Shown here piece after piece: positions 35,371-47,200 of a stretch of DNA of 64,000 nt. The notes under the pieces were generated by a model. The model was given only the letters and a program-made list of their open reading frames with translations. It did no database searches and was not told where the DNA came from. Positions within the stretch are counted from its first letter, which is position 1. Each line of letters begins with the position of its first letter. The position numbers were made by a program, and so were the translations under genes. This DNA is from Schistosoma mansoni (taxonomy: Eukaryota; Platyhelminthes; Trematoda; Strigeidida; Schistosomatidae), in contig NC_031497.1 of assembly GCF_000237925.1 (NCBI RefSeq), positions 5,015,295 through 5,079,294 on the forward strand, written 5' to 3'.

Positions 35371-36955
35371 TGTTGTTTTATTTGATATTCGGTTATGGAG
35401 GTTGCCATATTAATCCGCTCTCTTTTTTGATTATGTTGATTGAATTGACCGGAGTTTTGCATTTCTAATTATAAATTGACACACTTTTCCAGAAATGAAG
35501 ATACTCAGCGTTATAATAAGTAATTCTTGATATTTTTATAAAATTAAATATTACCATTCGGACAATCTGTACATGATCTACCCGGAAAGAAGAGAATAAC
35601 ATTCCTGTATTGATAGGTGAATTTATTTGTTGCACCTGATAATCCTCTTATATCCTTTATCAACTTATTCACTAAATGTAATTTAGATTTGACTACTGAC
35701 TGAACAGTTATTAAATGATGTGGTGAATAACCAATACATTTAATGCACAGTCAAATATTTCATGTTGTGTTTAAGTCAATCATAATAATACAATGCAATA
35801 TCATACTGAGTACTTCAAATTCGATTTATTGATTTTGTCTTGCTGACGTTCTAGACTTATTGGGATTAGTTCTATTTTGTCATATTATTTCAAATTCATA
35901 GTTCAGTAACCAGGTGGTAATATTTGTTTCGATAATAATGTATATTTAAATTTATAACGAAATCTAGAACGGTCATTTCCACAATCGCCTTATTTTGGTT
36001 TCGACTTCACGGTAGTGAGTATCTCAACTAACCTAAACAGTTGTTCCTAATTCCAAACTGCTTTAGTTTTGGAGCTACAAGGAATAGTCGTGATCCGTTT
36101 CGGACAGAACACGACCGAGAATTAATCGTTTTATGAATTTTGTATAATTTCAGTGTTACTAATCTGTATCACTCAATACGATTGAGGATAACGTTTGAAA
36201 ACGTTAGTGGTCATTAAAGATGATTAAAGTACTGGCGCATTCCAACTTCATATCTGGCTGTTCATACTGTCCTTCACATACTTAAAAAGAATTATCTCTT
36301 GACAGATTTAAACGGCTTTGGTAGAGTTGATGAAGAATCGTCACTAAAAATTCTGCCCAAAGTATCCTGCGTATAACAATACATGTAAATAATAAGTTGT
36401 ATAAAAGGCCCCTATTGCGAATAGATCTCTGTAGGAAACAATGTAACATCATGCGCTTAATTAAATCCACATAGTTTATTCTGGCTTTTGGAAAAGCCAA
36501 TACATTCTTCTTAAACCACATTTTGACCTTGTCACTTGTTGGCTCATTTATTCTGACTGTTTTTAGGTGAGCGTTTATGTGTGCACATTTTATCCTACTC
36601 ATCACATATCTGTAGCCTATTTTTATCTGGCTATAAATATTGATTAAGACTTGATTAAATCAAGTTCGCTCACTTGCCCTCTCCGATCCGCTTCGCTCTC
36701 CTCTCATTGTTTCGTCTTCTTGATTGCCTGTTTAAATCACTGAGTGCATGTAGTATACATATTCGAAATCCATTCTCGTATTTAGATTATTATTATTATT
36801 CACAAACACCTTATGGGTACATAAGTGCTGTGAAGAAACCATTTCGGGTTTCTTCAAAAATGCAAAAATTATTTAATTCCGTTATTTGCTAACGCGAGTT
36901 AAGTCGATAATTATATACGAGGATAGACGACATGTGTATTATTCAATAACGATTG
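35371..36955. other. Non-coding stretch
   Basis: The 107-residue minus-strand frame at 36282-36605 and the 72-residue plus frame at 36674-36892 have no motif I recognise and no splice support. Possibly decayed repeat. Confidence 0.35.
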
Positions 36956-38190
36956 AATCGCGCCCACCCAGTAAAATCAAAATTCAGAAGTGAGGAGTTT
37001 GGAAGATATATTTGATAGACTATCAATATATTGAGTAGTGATTGATCTAAACTGGCTAGTGATCGTAGGAGAGGTTGAGCACGGCATTTCCACTCATGAT
37101 CTGGTGCGGTTGCATGACCGAGAGTCTTCAGCTAGGTGAGTCCATTAAAACTAATGTGGTCAGCATCCAATGTCGAACAATTACAAAGCTATTGATTTTG
37201 GGGACTTATTTACCATGTAGGGTCACTGAATATCGAACAGATCACGTAGCATTGCCTGGCGAGACAGTCTAAACAAGATCTAACATTGCAGGAAATCTAT
37301 AGTTCAAACTCACCGTAAATTTCTAGCATTTGTATCCTCTGATTCGCCATGGAACTCAGCAATCGGAAATTAGGCAGGCAGTGGTCAAGAAAGTAAAACA
37401 TTCTAGTAGATAGTTTCTGATAGTAGTTAGTTGATAGTGATTAAGCAGAAAGATGAATTTATAATCGACAGTTTATCCTGTATTGGTTATACAAGTGGAT
37501 AGGTTGCAAACAGATATGCGTTCGTGTTGCCTTAAGGCTATACTTACGAGTGGTTGATATTTTAACAGACATATTACACAGGAGCATTTACATGCTGCTA
37601 ATGCTTGTTAAAGAACCATGATAGTCGATTATAGCCGTAGTTGATTGGTTAGTTCTATCGATTGAACCAATTATTTCAGTTGAAATACTAATCAACAAGG
37701 ATATGAAGCAACGAATGTTCGGAGCAACTGACTAACATAGGAGACGTAAAAAAGGAAAAATAATAAGTATAGAGTACAATAGAAAAAATCGTAGTGATAG
37801 GTTGCGTTATTCGAAGTCTTGCTCACCAGTGTAGACCATCTACGTTGATGTTCTATGTCGAAATGATTGGGGGCCTACTATAGTTAGACGAGAATGGTGA
37901 CGAACCAACTAATGCTGAAGTCACACCTCGCGACCAGCCCTTACGTGGATCGAACCATCGACGCATCAAAGGATCATGGACGCTATGGAGACTGTACAAC
38001 ACAAAAGACGTTATTACAAGAATATATTAGTTAAGGCACAACCACGAAATTACAGAAGTGAAAGAACAACCACTGCCGCGTGGGCCAGTCCATGGCATAT
38101 CATTGATTGATGCGCGTTGACTATCCTTGACTTTGACAGGGATCAATGATCTGTTCGATATTCAGTGACCCTACAACCACTACAGTACTG
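36956..38190 (+). repeat. Dispersed repeat (third copies at 60886-61185 and 55200-55320), split by a nested transposon
   Basis: The part 36957-37215 matches 60930-61185 and, inverted, 55200-55320: a GCGCCCACCCAGTAAAATCA start, GGAAGATATATTTGATA, and an end near TTATTTACCACTAC. The repeat is interrupted after ACCA at 37215 and resumes at 38176. Confidence 0.65.
37216..38175. mobile_element. 960-bp DNA transposon with 29-bp terminal inverted repeats
   Basis: The ends 37216-37244 and 38147-38175 are perfect 29-bp inverted repeats starting TGTAGGGTCACTGAATATCG. They are flanked by ACCA on each side (37212-37215 and 38176-38179), and the uninterrupted site with one ACCA is visible in the related repeat at 61174-61184. 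The interior has no long open frame, so it is non-autonomous. The TGTAG start and 4-bp duplication resemble Ginger-type elements, but that assignment is inference. Confidence 0.82.
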
Positions 38191-39824
38191 TTTGATATGT
38201 CTCGATTACGCTTGTCAGTATTCTTCTTAGCAGAAAGCTGTTAGCGTCCGAGGGACATTACTGACAGACAATCGTAACTATTTTCACCGAACCGTTTTGA
38301 AGCTGCAGGCTTCAAATTCGTACAAACTTCGAGGCACCATCCTTTATATTCGTCTCACTGTATTCCACTTTCCACAGGGTACCGACAACCTGAAAGATGG
38401 CAATTACCTTTTTTGCACTGCCCTGTCATCAATCGGAGGTCTTAAAAACATGAACAATACCCAAAGACAAAGTAAATGATGACTAAAAAAAAGTGAAAAT
38501 CTGTAAACCATTGAATCCAAAAGCGCAAACAAATTCAAGATGCCTCGTGTACTAAAAAAAACAGATGAAATATTGCTTTCGAAAAGGAACGATAAACTTG
38601 AAGATTACTTCAACTAAAATAAATTCAATGGAAGTGAAAACAGCAGTCTTGATGAGTAATTAACGATCAAAGCAGTAGAATGAAATCAGAGCGGGGAATA
38701 ATTAAGCAGTAGAAAAGACACGGAAAATTACTGGAGAAGGACCAAAACATGCTGTCGGTCTTCTGTCCTCAGTACACAAATCTTAGTCCTATCACACACT
38801 TACAGGCGCGTTATTTGGCTACTGCGTTACTGTAATAAAAACTCGTGGTTAGCTTATTCGTACTTATTGTGATGTTTTCTCGTATGCATGCAAGAAAACC
38901 TATAAATCCATGTGTTTGGTGTTATTTTCTCTTCCACTCACATACCTCCTTCAACAACTGTTAACGCCACTCGCGATCTTTACTTAAGTAGCGTTGAAAT
39001 TTCATCAGAACTATATGCCTAATTCGTACCTTTTCATTAGAGATCCCATTTTTGGAATGAGTGATGATACTTTCAAGGTTATTTTATAACTTTAGTCAAG
39101 CCCAGTTCCCAGGCTCTTCGAATACTCAGTTTATAGAGTTTAACACTCGAGATATAGATGTCTCGGTAACGAGAAACGTTTCTTACTGAGAAGTTTTCAA
39201 TCTAGAAAGAAGTTCAAATAAACAACTTTCTGTATGAGCCACAGTACCCCGAAGGTTTTATAACTGCGTGATGTCATAAAGGACAACTTATGATGTATGA
39301 GATCTGGTTTATGTATTTTATAAGCTCAAGCTAAACTTGATTTTTAAAATCCAGTTGGTTGCTACAAAGATTCGAATATGAGTGACCTGGCCAAGACTTC
39401 AGTTTTCAGTTTATTCACAACCACTAGCTTGTTTCTCAACTTTGGTTCCTAATATTAGCTTTACCAAATGCTCTTCACAATGCTATAATCACTCCAATAC
39501 TTTAGGTTTTTGATAAGACTTGTTGAAAATCAACGGGATATACAAATACATCTCTGTTATTGCTTTTAGGATATTGATGTAATGAAATTAGGACAGCAAC
39601 TATTACTATAACATTAGCTACTAAATATCACATACTGTATTGAAGGGAATACAGTTCTATTTTTGTTTGTGGGACAAACTGTCTTACTTTTGACCTGTCT
39701 GATACTTTTATTAGGTTGTATTGTCTTCAGAGCATTATAAAGTACTATAAATGGAAGAAATGAATTTCTTCCCAGGTAAGAGTATAGTGTTTTTCCTAAC
39801 ATTTAAAAGCACCTTTTTCACTAG
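38191..39824. other. Non-coding stretch before POLR1E
   Basis: A 60-residue plus frame at 38297-38479 has no recognised relative. No clear promoter could be identified for the downstream gene. Confidence 0.35.
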
Positions 39825-42800
39825 GAACAAGCAATATGACAGTTGCAGATGTTTTACCAGCACATGTTGATGTGTGTCCCCAGAATGTCGAAAAGTCCAT
39901 TGTGGTACTTATTCAATTAATATTAACTCTAGTTGGATTTTTAGAGCTGTCAAATCGGTAATGTGCTCTACAGTAGCAAGTTAAAGTCTCCTTTGAGGGA
40001 TTCTAAGTATGAGTTTTTTCATTATATATCGCAATTGTATTTTAATCTTGTATCGTCTTGCGTTTGTAATAGTTTTGAGGTTAATGGTAGTTATCGTGTT
40101 TTCGATCAGTGTTTATACTCCTAAATTATCAGGCTTTAATAAATTGTTCGTACGTTTTGTTTTGATTCCAAAGGGATGTAAGTGGCTTTGTTAGTGGGTT
40201 GCCTGTGATCGTTTAGTGCAAAAATCTTGTTTGGAGAGCATCAGGACCAGGTCAGATTTATTATTATAGTGATAGGCGACTTTTGTAGATTTGCACATCA
40301 TTCGTTCTTTCAAAGTTTCGAAATCCATGCACATACTTAGTTTAAGACTAAAGATTACTAACTATTTTCAATGACACTCCTTATTTAGAAACCTAGTTTA
40401 AAAACCTGATGTTCCTTCTTTATGATACGTTCCTCGGTATCCCGTTTTACCAAGTTTCCCCTTTGTGTGAACAAAATGATAAGTTTATGCCTAATCATCC
40501 ATCCGATTGCGTACGTTAATTTATCACATATTTTTGTGTACAGTGTATTTCCGTGTTTTACTATGTTACCCAGAAATTAGCAAACTTAATGCTATTCGTT
40601 AAAGTTAGGAAACATTAACGTTTTACGTTCGATCAAATGTAACTTGACATTCTGAATTTACAGAAGTGAAAGAGTTTGGGTCCCCTGCATTACTACCTAC
40701 CAATTATGATTCTAGAGTATAGGCATTTGTTTTTAAACGAATATAATATTATATTACTGTTAATTCTCTCTCTTTCCTTATTTTTCTTGCGACAGTATTT
40801 ATAACTTTGATGTTGCTGTTTCAAAATGTTCCATAGTGAGAAGTACAGTATCTTTAATCTACATTTTAATTAGGTCATTCAGGGATTAATCCTACTATCT
40901 AATAATGTATGATAATTTTCATGGTGAATATTTAGGAGTGAAAACTGAACTGACTGCCATATTTGACAGAGTTGATCTTCAGAATCTACTTAAAGTATCT
41001 CAAACTTAACAATTGCTCTTATACTTCGTATGATTTAAGTTTACTTGAGTAACGAGGAAATTTATTTCTTTATGTAGTTATGCTACTATAATTTACAACA
41101 AACGAACAAAAAGCGTTGAAGTTATTCACAAAAAGCCGGAGTTTCTTGAGCCTTGTTTCGATGGTATGTTGTAGTTTTTACTGATAGTACTTTCAGATGA
41201 CGTGATTGAAGTCCCAAATGCAGTGAATGCTGATGTAAGTCAAAACTCGTTTATTCTTTTCATATTTCAATTATCAAGTAATTTAACTAGTTTTAACTTG
41301 GAAGATGCTACCTTCAGCTTGGCATACGGAGATGTATTTGACAATGAATTCGAATTCATTCTTTGACTTTCTTCTCGTAATTAGTCTAAATTTTCATCTT
41401 GCTCTGCTAAAGTGTATTGATATTGGAAAATTATGTGCAAATCAATGTAGTCTAAAATATTATATCCAGTAAATGTATAGAATTGATTGAAGCTATCAGT
41501 TAAATTGCGTGCATTACTTCAAGAAATGCTTATAAGTCAGTGAATATAATTAGTAGGTTAAGAACACAGAATCGCTTTTATATATCCTCCGGATTTTGAA
41601 TTGTCAGTTAAAATTGGGTTCTTCTACTTTATATGGATCAAACCTCGGTTTAACTATGCTACTATCATTTTTCTTTGCAGAGAGCTACTCTCATTAATGC
41701 TTTCGGTTCTGTCAAAAAGCAACGTGCTTTACGTGAGATGGAAAGAAATAAAACTCAAAAGAATTCGGTGACCAATGCTCAGGTGATCGATCGAGCTATG
41801 CATGGTCAAACCAAATTAAAATGTGATAACGAAGCCAATTCGAATAATCGTAAGACTTCTATTATTTCCTGTCAAATTAGATTTTATAATTATTTTCAGT
41901 TATATATTTACGAAACTTTTTATTTGATGGTAGTGCTGAATTTAGTATTCTAACTGAATTCAGGAATAAGCTTACACTTATTGTTTAAAGTCTGAAGCTA
42001 AATATAAGATTTTGCAACTAGTGAGTAAGTTACGTCATTATTATAGGATTACTTAACTTGATTAAAATCTCTCGGTTCAATTTTCGTAACCATCTAGCTG
42101 TACGTGAATTTTTCAATAAGCTTTAGCTACAATCGCTAACATATATATTTACGTTGTGAGTGGCGAGAGCGAAAACCTATTGATTTTTGATGAGTCTTTC
42201 CTAGATGCCATGAAAATAGTTGATTTTACCTTTTACTTTCAAACATGTTTTGAATGAACGGTTCTTTATCTTCAGCCTGGAGTAATGGTTTAGTGGCTAA
42301 AAAAAATCAGGTTTTAATCAGGATTGGTTTACATGTTCCAGTCGCCCTCTATCTTTTGACTACGCTATTCATGTGGTTTCTGAATAGAGTAATGAGTCAT
42401 CCAATGTGATGTAATGCTCCTTGTTAATTTTTTTGATTGATCCTATTTACTTACTAATTAGACTACTGTCTGAAAAAGCGAAGTGCATTTCATATCAGAA
42501 ATTGGATTACTCATTTTTCTTAAGATGCTATTTGTTGACAATAATAAAATATGTTATGTCATTTAAATTCACCTTTATTATATGTCTTTCCCTTCTTACA
42601 ATTATCTTGTTTATATATCTGAAGTTTACCAACATTTAAAAAGTATTAGTTCTGATTATTCTGACTCTCACCCTATGTTTATTCCCTCCTCGACTTAGAA
42701 AGGGTAACGTAACTGTTATACCCCGATGAGAATAATGAATGGTAACTGTTGGAGTATATTTCTGGATTAATACTACACATATTATATAATTGTTAAGTGG

Positions 42801-45800
42801 CTAAACTATGCGTATTCATATTCCTCTTATTATAAGCTTCATTTTGACCCATAGACTATTATTATACAATTTACCGTTCTTGAGTTCTGTCCAGTCTATT
42901 CATCACAATCTCCTACATTCACAGCCACTTTTGGCTAAATCTCGTACAAATGTTACTTTCTATTTTGTGGTACGATGTGGTCTGTTTGGTTTGTATGCAA
43001 ACTCAGTGTGTCTGAAACATGTGATTCATATCTCATAAGCTGAGATCGGTGTTCTGGACTTAACAGGCTGGGTTAGTCAGGAATAAGGACCGATAAAGAC
43101 TCTAGACTGCTCGCACGGGTTTTACACGTCATTGGTCCGGTCGATAAATCACAGTTCTCTACTTGGCGGTATCGTCACGTGATATGCTGGTAGGGGCACA
43201 AGGCCACAAGTTATAACAGTAACATAAAAATTACTTTGGTGAAATCTATACATTTACCTCATATAATAAAATACACATATAAAGGCTTCTGTAAGTTCAT
43301 TGTTACTTAACCTTAATGCTTTACACTCTATTTTTGTAAATTTATTTAGCTGACAACGAAATGGATTGCTCTAACTCTCAAACTGATGAACGTTTCCGCC
43401 TTCTTCCACCAATAGTCCTGAAAGCTTCTTGTCCTGAGGATGTTTATCCTTATGAAAAATTAGTTCCTCCTAGAATTTCAGAAGCCTTAAATTCGGAGAT
43501 ACAACATATTATATCTGTTGATGTCGATTCAATTGATGCTGTAATAAACAAAAGTATTTATCCTCAGTGGATAAGAAATAAGCTGTGCAACTTGTGTACA
43601 ACTAAGCCTGAAGGTTATATAAAACATGTTACCAGTTTGGTGTTTCTCAGTCATATGTTTGCTTTGTTTCATTTGCCTAACCGGGACCTGATGCGCAAGG
43701 TCCCACTTCCAGACACACCAAATACTGTTAGCAAATATCTCCTTACCCAGTTTACAGCATCAGTTAGTCGAAATGGTATGGGACGTCTAAAAGTACGGTA
43801 TGTATATTTTCCTCACTGCTTTAATGATTCACATTCGTTAACTGTTTCAAAATGCATAGTTTTTAATCAAATCGTGACAGTTCAATGTTAATTAACTTTG
43901 TTGTACGGTATTTAAACTACTACAAATATAATGAAGTGCATGTAAACTTAAGTTTGCCCATGGGAAATCCTCCAACATTTGTTTGTATGTCTAAAAATGT
44001 ATTTCGGCAAAAACTTTTGGTAAGGAATCCTTCCTGTAAGCAATATCGTGAATAATTCTCATTTCTTTGAAAAACTTTTGATTGAAGACTATTACTATGG
44101 AGGATCCACCTAGGGGAGTTGGAAAACCCTGATTCCAAACAAGTGGTGCACATGGGCTCCAGGATCCTGAAGAAGCAAATGGTGTACAAGCCTATTGTTG
44201 GTCACCGGCTACCATGGGACCTCATCTCTTTACGTTGCCCCACTGCCTTGTGTACTAGACCTCTGGGTCAAAGGTTCGGGGAGTGTCCCCCTGAAGAAAC
44301 CATCTGCTTCTGTTTGGGTGACCGGGAAGTATTTCCGCCCTCACACAAATCGAATAATTCGTGTGGCACATATGTATTTGGTGTCTTCTTGTACTGATGT
44401 TTATGTGTTTAAATAAAATGAATACTACCTTTTACGACTTCAAAGACCCTAACAGTGGTCATTAATAGTTTGCCAAAGTTCTATTTTATTATTTATCTCT
44501 ACTTCCATATAACACAGAAGATAAAAAATTTTCTAACGCCAGATTGAAAAAGTGCCAGCATCTGTACCCCGACCTGTCAAATACATAAAATTCATTTCAT
44601 TCTACAGAAATATCTCTTGTTTTCTTTTTGAAACTAGGCCGACCCCCTGTACATTCCCCAGAGTTTTAGACAGCCCTTTATTCCGATAAACCAATTTATT
44701 CACCGGGGTTCACTACCAACAGTAGAAAAAGCCCCGGTCAATTCATTATTAACACCACTATTAATCACTATACCAACGGATGTGTGCCTATCTCTTTTGG
44801 AGACCTAGCAGTAATTAAGATAACCTCATCCACGGTATGAAGTTGATAATTTTTCTCTCAAATGTTTGGCCAACTGATTCAAATATTGTAACATTGATCT
44901 GTGATTGTTCTAAACCGAGGTCCAAACAACGAATACAAAAATAAATGGACTTTTGGGTGCTACATTCTAGTTGTAGCCATTCACTTCATTATTGTTTGTC
45001 ATTTATGAATTCTGATTTTGTTTGTAATAATTTAGCGCAATGTCACCAATGCTTCGTGATAAATTGATTACTTACATGTTAGTCCTGATACTTCATTGTG
45101 ACAATTTTAAGACGACGGTTGATAGTTTAACTGTAGACTTCAAAATTGGACGTGAAAGGTGAGTATTACATTTCACTATTATACACATGTGAGTGAATTG
45201 TTTTTCATATTATTCACATGATTGCTATGTATTTGTATCATGCAAGTCAGCTAATGAAACACGTAATCCACTATCCTTATGATAGCTCATCTCTTCACCG
45301 TTTTTCTCAGACTCCGTACACGTGGAGTTTTCACCAGGTATACCACATTCCATCGGCAGTATGAAGATATTAAGTGCGAAAATAATGAAGAAATTTAGTG
45401 CTATCAAGTCAAACCTTGTTTTTAGATGGTAACCTTAACCCATAACTATCTTTATAGTATAAGGCTTAGTTAACTTTTAGCCTATTATATACTTGAGATC
45501 CTAAGATACCTTTTACGGATAAAGACTACTTTCCTTCGACACTAGGTGGTTCATTTTGTATAGAGTTTATCAATTGTGACAGATGAGATATATCTCATAA
45601 GTCGACTATCTAATAAATGTAGTGAGACGTGAGAAATGGTCATTGCATTTTTTTCCGTTTTGCTGTGGGGCGATAATTTAGATCCCTTCCTCACTATATC
45701 CCACTTTTCGCTAGTGTATCATGTCAGTCAACTTAGATCGAAAATTTTAAGGCGGCCTGCTTGAACATCTGGGCAACCTGTTCCTCTCATACAGATATTT

Positions 45801-46842
45801 TAACAAGTTATCTAATTTTGTTTGTTTTGATACATCATTACGGCTATTATTCGTATAACCTATTGAGGTGCGTTTCTGAAAAGTGTACAACTTTTCGTTG
45901 TACAAGTTAAAAAAGGCCCAATCAGAGATATTGTGGTTGCTGGTAATATACAGCGAAAAGAATGTACATTATTTACATGTCGATCACTCAACATTTGTCG
46001 TCAGGATCAACCAAGAAGTAAGAAACGGAAGCTTGTTGAAATACTTTGTGCTGAGAATTCTATGTTGTACCAAAAATATAATATTGAATAAAGTTAATGA
46101 TAATAAAAAAATAAGTAAATCCGAATTTGTCCGTACAATACACATCCGATTTACTTCTCTGAGGACTGTTGTTTACTTCATTTCTTTGCATCCAGTGCTC
46201 TACATTAGATATTCATGTAATGATGATAAATAATAGTTCTCACTTCAGTTTTCCTTTACAGTCATAGATAGCTTCATCGACTAGTCTTCTCATCATGAAT
46301 GACTGCTACATTTCATTCCAGTGTTTTAACTTCGCGAACAATATTACTTAAAAGTCATTGGTTTGATAAAAGTGTTGACGGTTTCAGATTGGTTCATGAG
46401 TAATATCACACTTCATTCTCCTGTTGTAGGCAAGAATTTGAGGGGCAATTAAAAGGCCAGGTTTCTCGTTTTACAGCGTAGTTCCCAGTACTTACAATTT
46501 ATTTTCTAGATACACATTATGTTTGCGAATAAAGTCATCTCCATTGTTTACTAGTGCTATTTGGTTTCAAATTGTTTTATGATTCTTGTTGGAAATCGTT
46601 GAGTGATGTGCAAGATGTCATTCTTGTTATCACGTTTATCTCTGTTATATCTAAGTATTTAATTATTCACTTTTATGGGGATTTATTTTTTGTCTCTTAG
46701 GTTAACTCAATTTTTCCAATATTTGGGATGTAAATGTTCAAAGGTTGAAAATACTCAAAACAAATCTGAAGTTAACATGGTAGCTGAACTGGTGACACCC
46801 GTAAAGTTACTGGATCTCAAGTCAAATAGAGCACCACATTGA
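39825..46842 (+). CDS. POLR1E: DNA-directed RNA polymerase I subunit PAF53/A49
   Basis: POLR1E is the subunit that pairs with PAF49 on Pol I and helps initiation and elongation on rDNA. The exons 41078-41163, 41197-41234, 41681-41849, 43350-43797, 45036-45158 and 46701-46842 join in phase to a TGA at 46840-46842. They follow the family order: YATIIYNKRTKSVEV (end of the dimerisation domain), LINAFGSVKKQRAL (linker motif; human IEAFGTTKQKRAL), RLLPPIVLKASCPEDVYPYE (human LYLPPCYDDAAKPEDVYKFE), then the winged-helix part with LRDKLITYMLVLILHCDNF and LTQFFQYLGCK. The first exon, with ATG at 39836 (MTVADVLPAHVDV), resembles the human start. One or more exons between about 39945 and 41077, carrying the rest of the N-terminal domain, are not resolved. 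Confidence 0.88.
39836..39904 (+). CDS. POLR1E: POLR1E first coding exon
   Basis: The acceptor CTTTTTCACTAG at 39824 precedes ATG at 39836, so the upstream junction is either a cis-spliced 5' UTR exon or a spliced-leader site; the sequence cannot decide. It encodes MTVADVLPAHVDVCPQNVEK and ends in phase 0 at a possible donor GTACTT. A 40-nt intron (39905-39944) would join it to SCQIGNVLYSSKLKSPLRDS, which loosely fits the family. Confidence 0.6.
41078..41163 (+). CDS. POLR1E: POLR1E exon (end of dimerisation domain)
   Basis: Acceptor TTTATGTAG, donor GTATGT. Enters needing two bases and leaves one (G). Encodes YATIIYNKRTKSVEVIHKKP and then EFLEPCFD, aligning with human HFVGILNKTSGQMEVYDAEL. 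Confidence 0.8.
41197..41234 (+). CDS. POLR1E: POLR1E exon (38 nt) after a 33-nt intron
   Basis: The intron 41164-41196 is only 33 nt, GT...TTTCAG. Phase 1 in, phase 0 out; encodes DDVIEVPNAVNAD. Confidence 0.78.
41681..41849 (+). CDS. POLR1E: POLR1E exon with LINAFGSVKKQRAL motif
   Basis: Acceptor TTTCTTTGCAG, donor GTAAGA. Phase 0 in, one base (C) out. RATLINAFGSVKKQRALREM is the hallmark linker of the family. Confidence 0.88.
41850..43349 (+). other. POLR1E intron
   Basis: A 1.5-kb intron. A GC-richer block near 43030-43200 looks repeat-derived, but no second copy is present in the window. Confidence 0.45.
43350..43797 (+). CDS. POLR1E: POLR1E large central exon
   Basis: Acceptor ATTTATTTAG, donor GTATGT. 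Completes Pro from the carried C, leaves CG. RLLPPIVLKASCPEDVYPYE and YLLTQFTASVSRNGMGRLKV align with human POLR1E. Confidence 0.9.
44098..44423 (+). mobile_element. Old short RTE derivative in POLR1E intron
   Basis: A diverged, 5'-truncated relative of the element at 1236-1766, here with its 5'-3' sense on the plus strand: GGATCCACCTAGGGGAGTTG near the start, GTTGGTCACCGGCTACCATG in the centre, and the end TGATGTTTATGTGTTTAAAT. Open frames inside are incidental. Many base changes against the 1236-1766 copy indicate greater age. Confidence 0.8.
44560..44830. repeat. Possible repeat-derived block in POLR1E intron
   Basis: Higher GC than the surroundings and a short hairpin (ACCGGGGTTCACTA...AGCCCCGGTC). 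No second copy in the window; identity unknown. Confidence 0.3.
45036..45158 (+). CDS. POLR1E: POLR1E exon, winged-helix region
   Basis: Acceptor AATTTAG, donor GTGAGT. Completes Arg, leaves AG. LRDKLITYMLVLILHCDNF matches human MKAKITAYVIILALHIHDF in position. Confidence 0.85.
45159..46700 (+). other. POLR1E last intron
   Basis: A 1.5-kb intron. The 116-residue frame at 45883-46233 has no splice support or family resemblance; nothing else recognised. Confidence 0.5.
46701..46842 (+). CDS. POLR1E: POLR1E last exon
   Basis: Acceptor TGTCTCTTAG. AG plus G gives Arg, then LTQFFQYLGCKCSKVENTQN and the stop TGA at 46840-46842. The C-terminus is short and basic, as in the family. Confidence 0.85.
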
Positions 46843-47039
46843 TTCTAGTAAAACAATTGGCGACTGTATATAAAGTTGTTCTTTTGTTAAATATTCATTC
46901 TTTCTTTGCCTCGGACTAACTATTCAATTTTAGTTAGATATGTCACTATCTGCGAAGTCTCAAGGAGTGAGGATATAACAAAATCACTGAATCGGTCACA
47001 CGAATAATAGAATTAACAAAAGAAACAATGTTGGATATT

Positions 47040-47189
47040 CACTTAGTATTGTTTGTTTGAATCTTCCCATCGATGTGTGAACATCAACTCTGAGATGCAG
47101 GTACATCCAGCTGACGAGTCCCAAATAGGACGAAACGCGCATCCTGGATTCCACTGCTAGCCACTATCCATCTTTGCTTATCATGCTAG
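47040..47189 (+). mobile_element. Rearranged Sm-alpha SINE with 11-bp target duplications
   Basis: Flanked by TGTTGGATATT at 47029-47039 and 47190-47200. The first 35 bases (47041-47074) are the family tail in reverse orientation, compared with 3383-3418. After this the ribozyme segment and 3' body block run in sense orientation to 47189. It therefore resembles a 5'-inverted insertion made by target-primed reverse transcription. Confidence 0.82.
47096..47150 (+). ncRNA. Hammerhead ribozyme, Sm-alpha type, intact core
   Basis: CTGACGA (47111-47117), stem II and loop GTCCCAAATAGGAC, and GAAAC (47132-47136) match the well-known schistosome hammerhead. The upstream AGGTACATCCAG stem I/loop element is present. 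The cleavage triplet reads ATC rather than GTC, allowed by the NUH rule though usually slower. Confidence 0.85.
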
Positions 47190-47200
47190 TGTTGGATATT

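Noticed and set aside
36282-36605. 107-codon minus-strand frame as a gene
   Set aside because: No motif, no splice signals in context, and composition like random AT-rich sequence.
40009-40194. 61-codon frame as a POLR1E exon
   Set aside because: No resemblance to the family N-terminal domain and no pair of splice sites in matching phase.
40797-40848. Candidate POLR1E exon reading IYNFDVAVSKCSIVRS
   Set aside because: Attractive similarity to the family, but the GT donors available leave the wrong phase for the exon at 41078.
44119-44397. 92-codon frame in the POLR1E intron
   Set aside because: It lies wholly within the old short RTE derivative.
45883-46233. 116-codon frame in the last POLR1E intron
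   Set aside because: No family resemblance; phase continuity from 45158 to 46701 needs no exon here.
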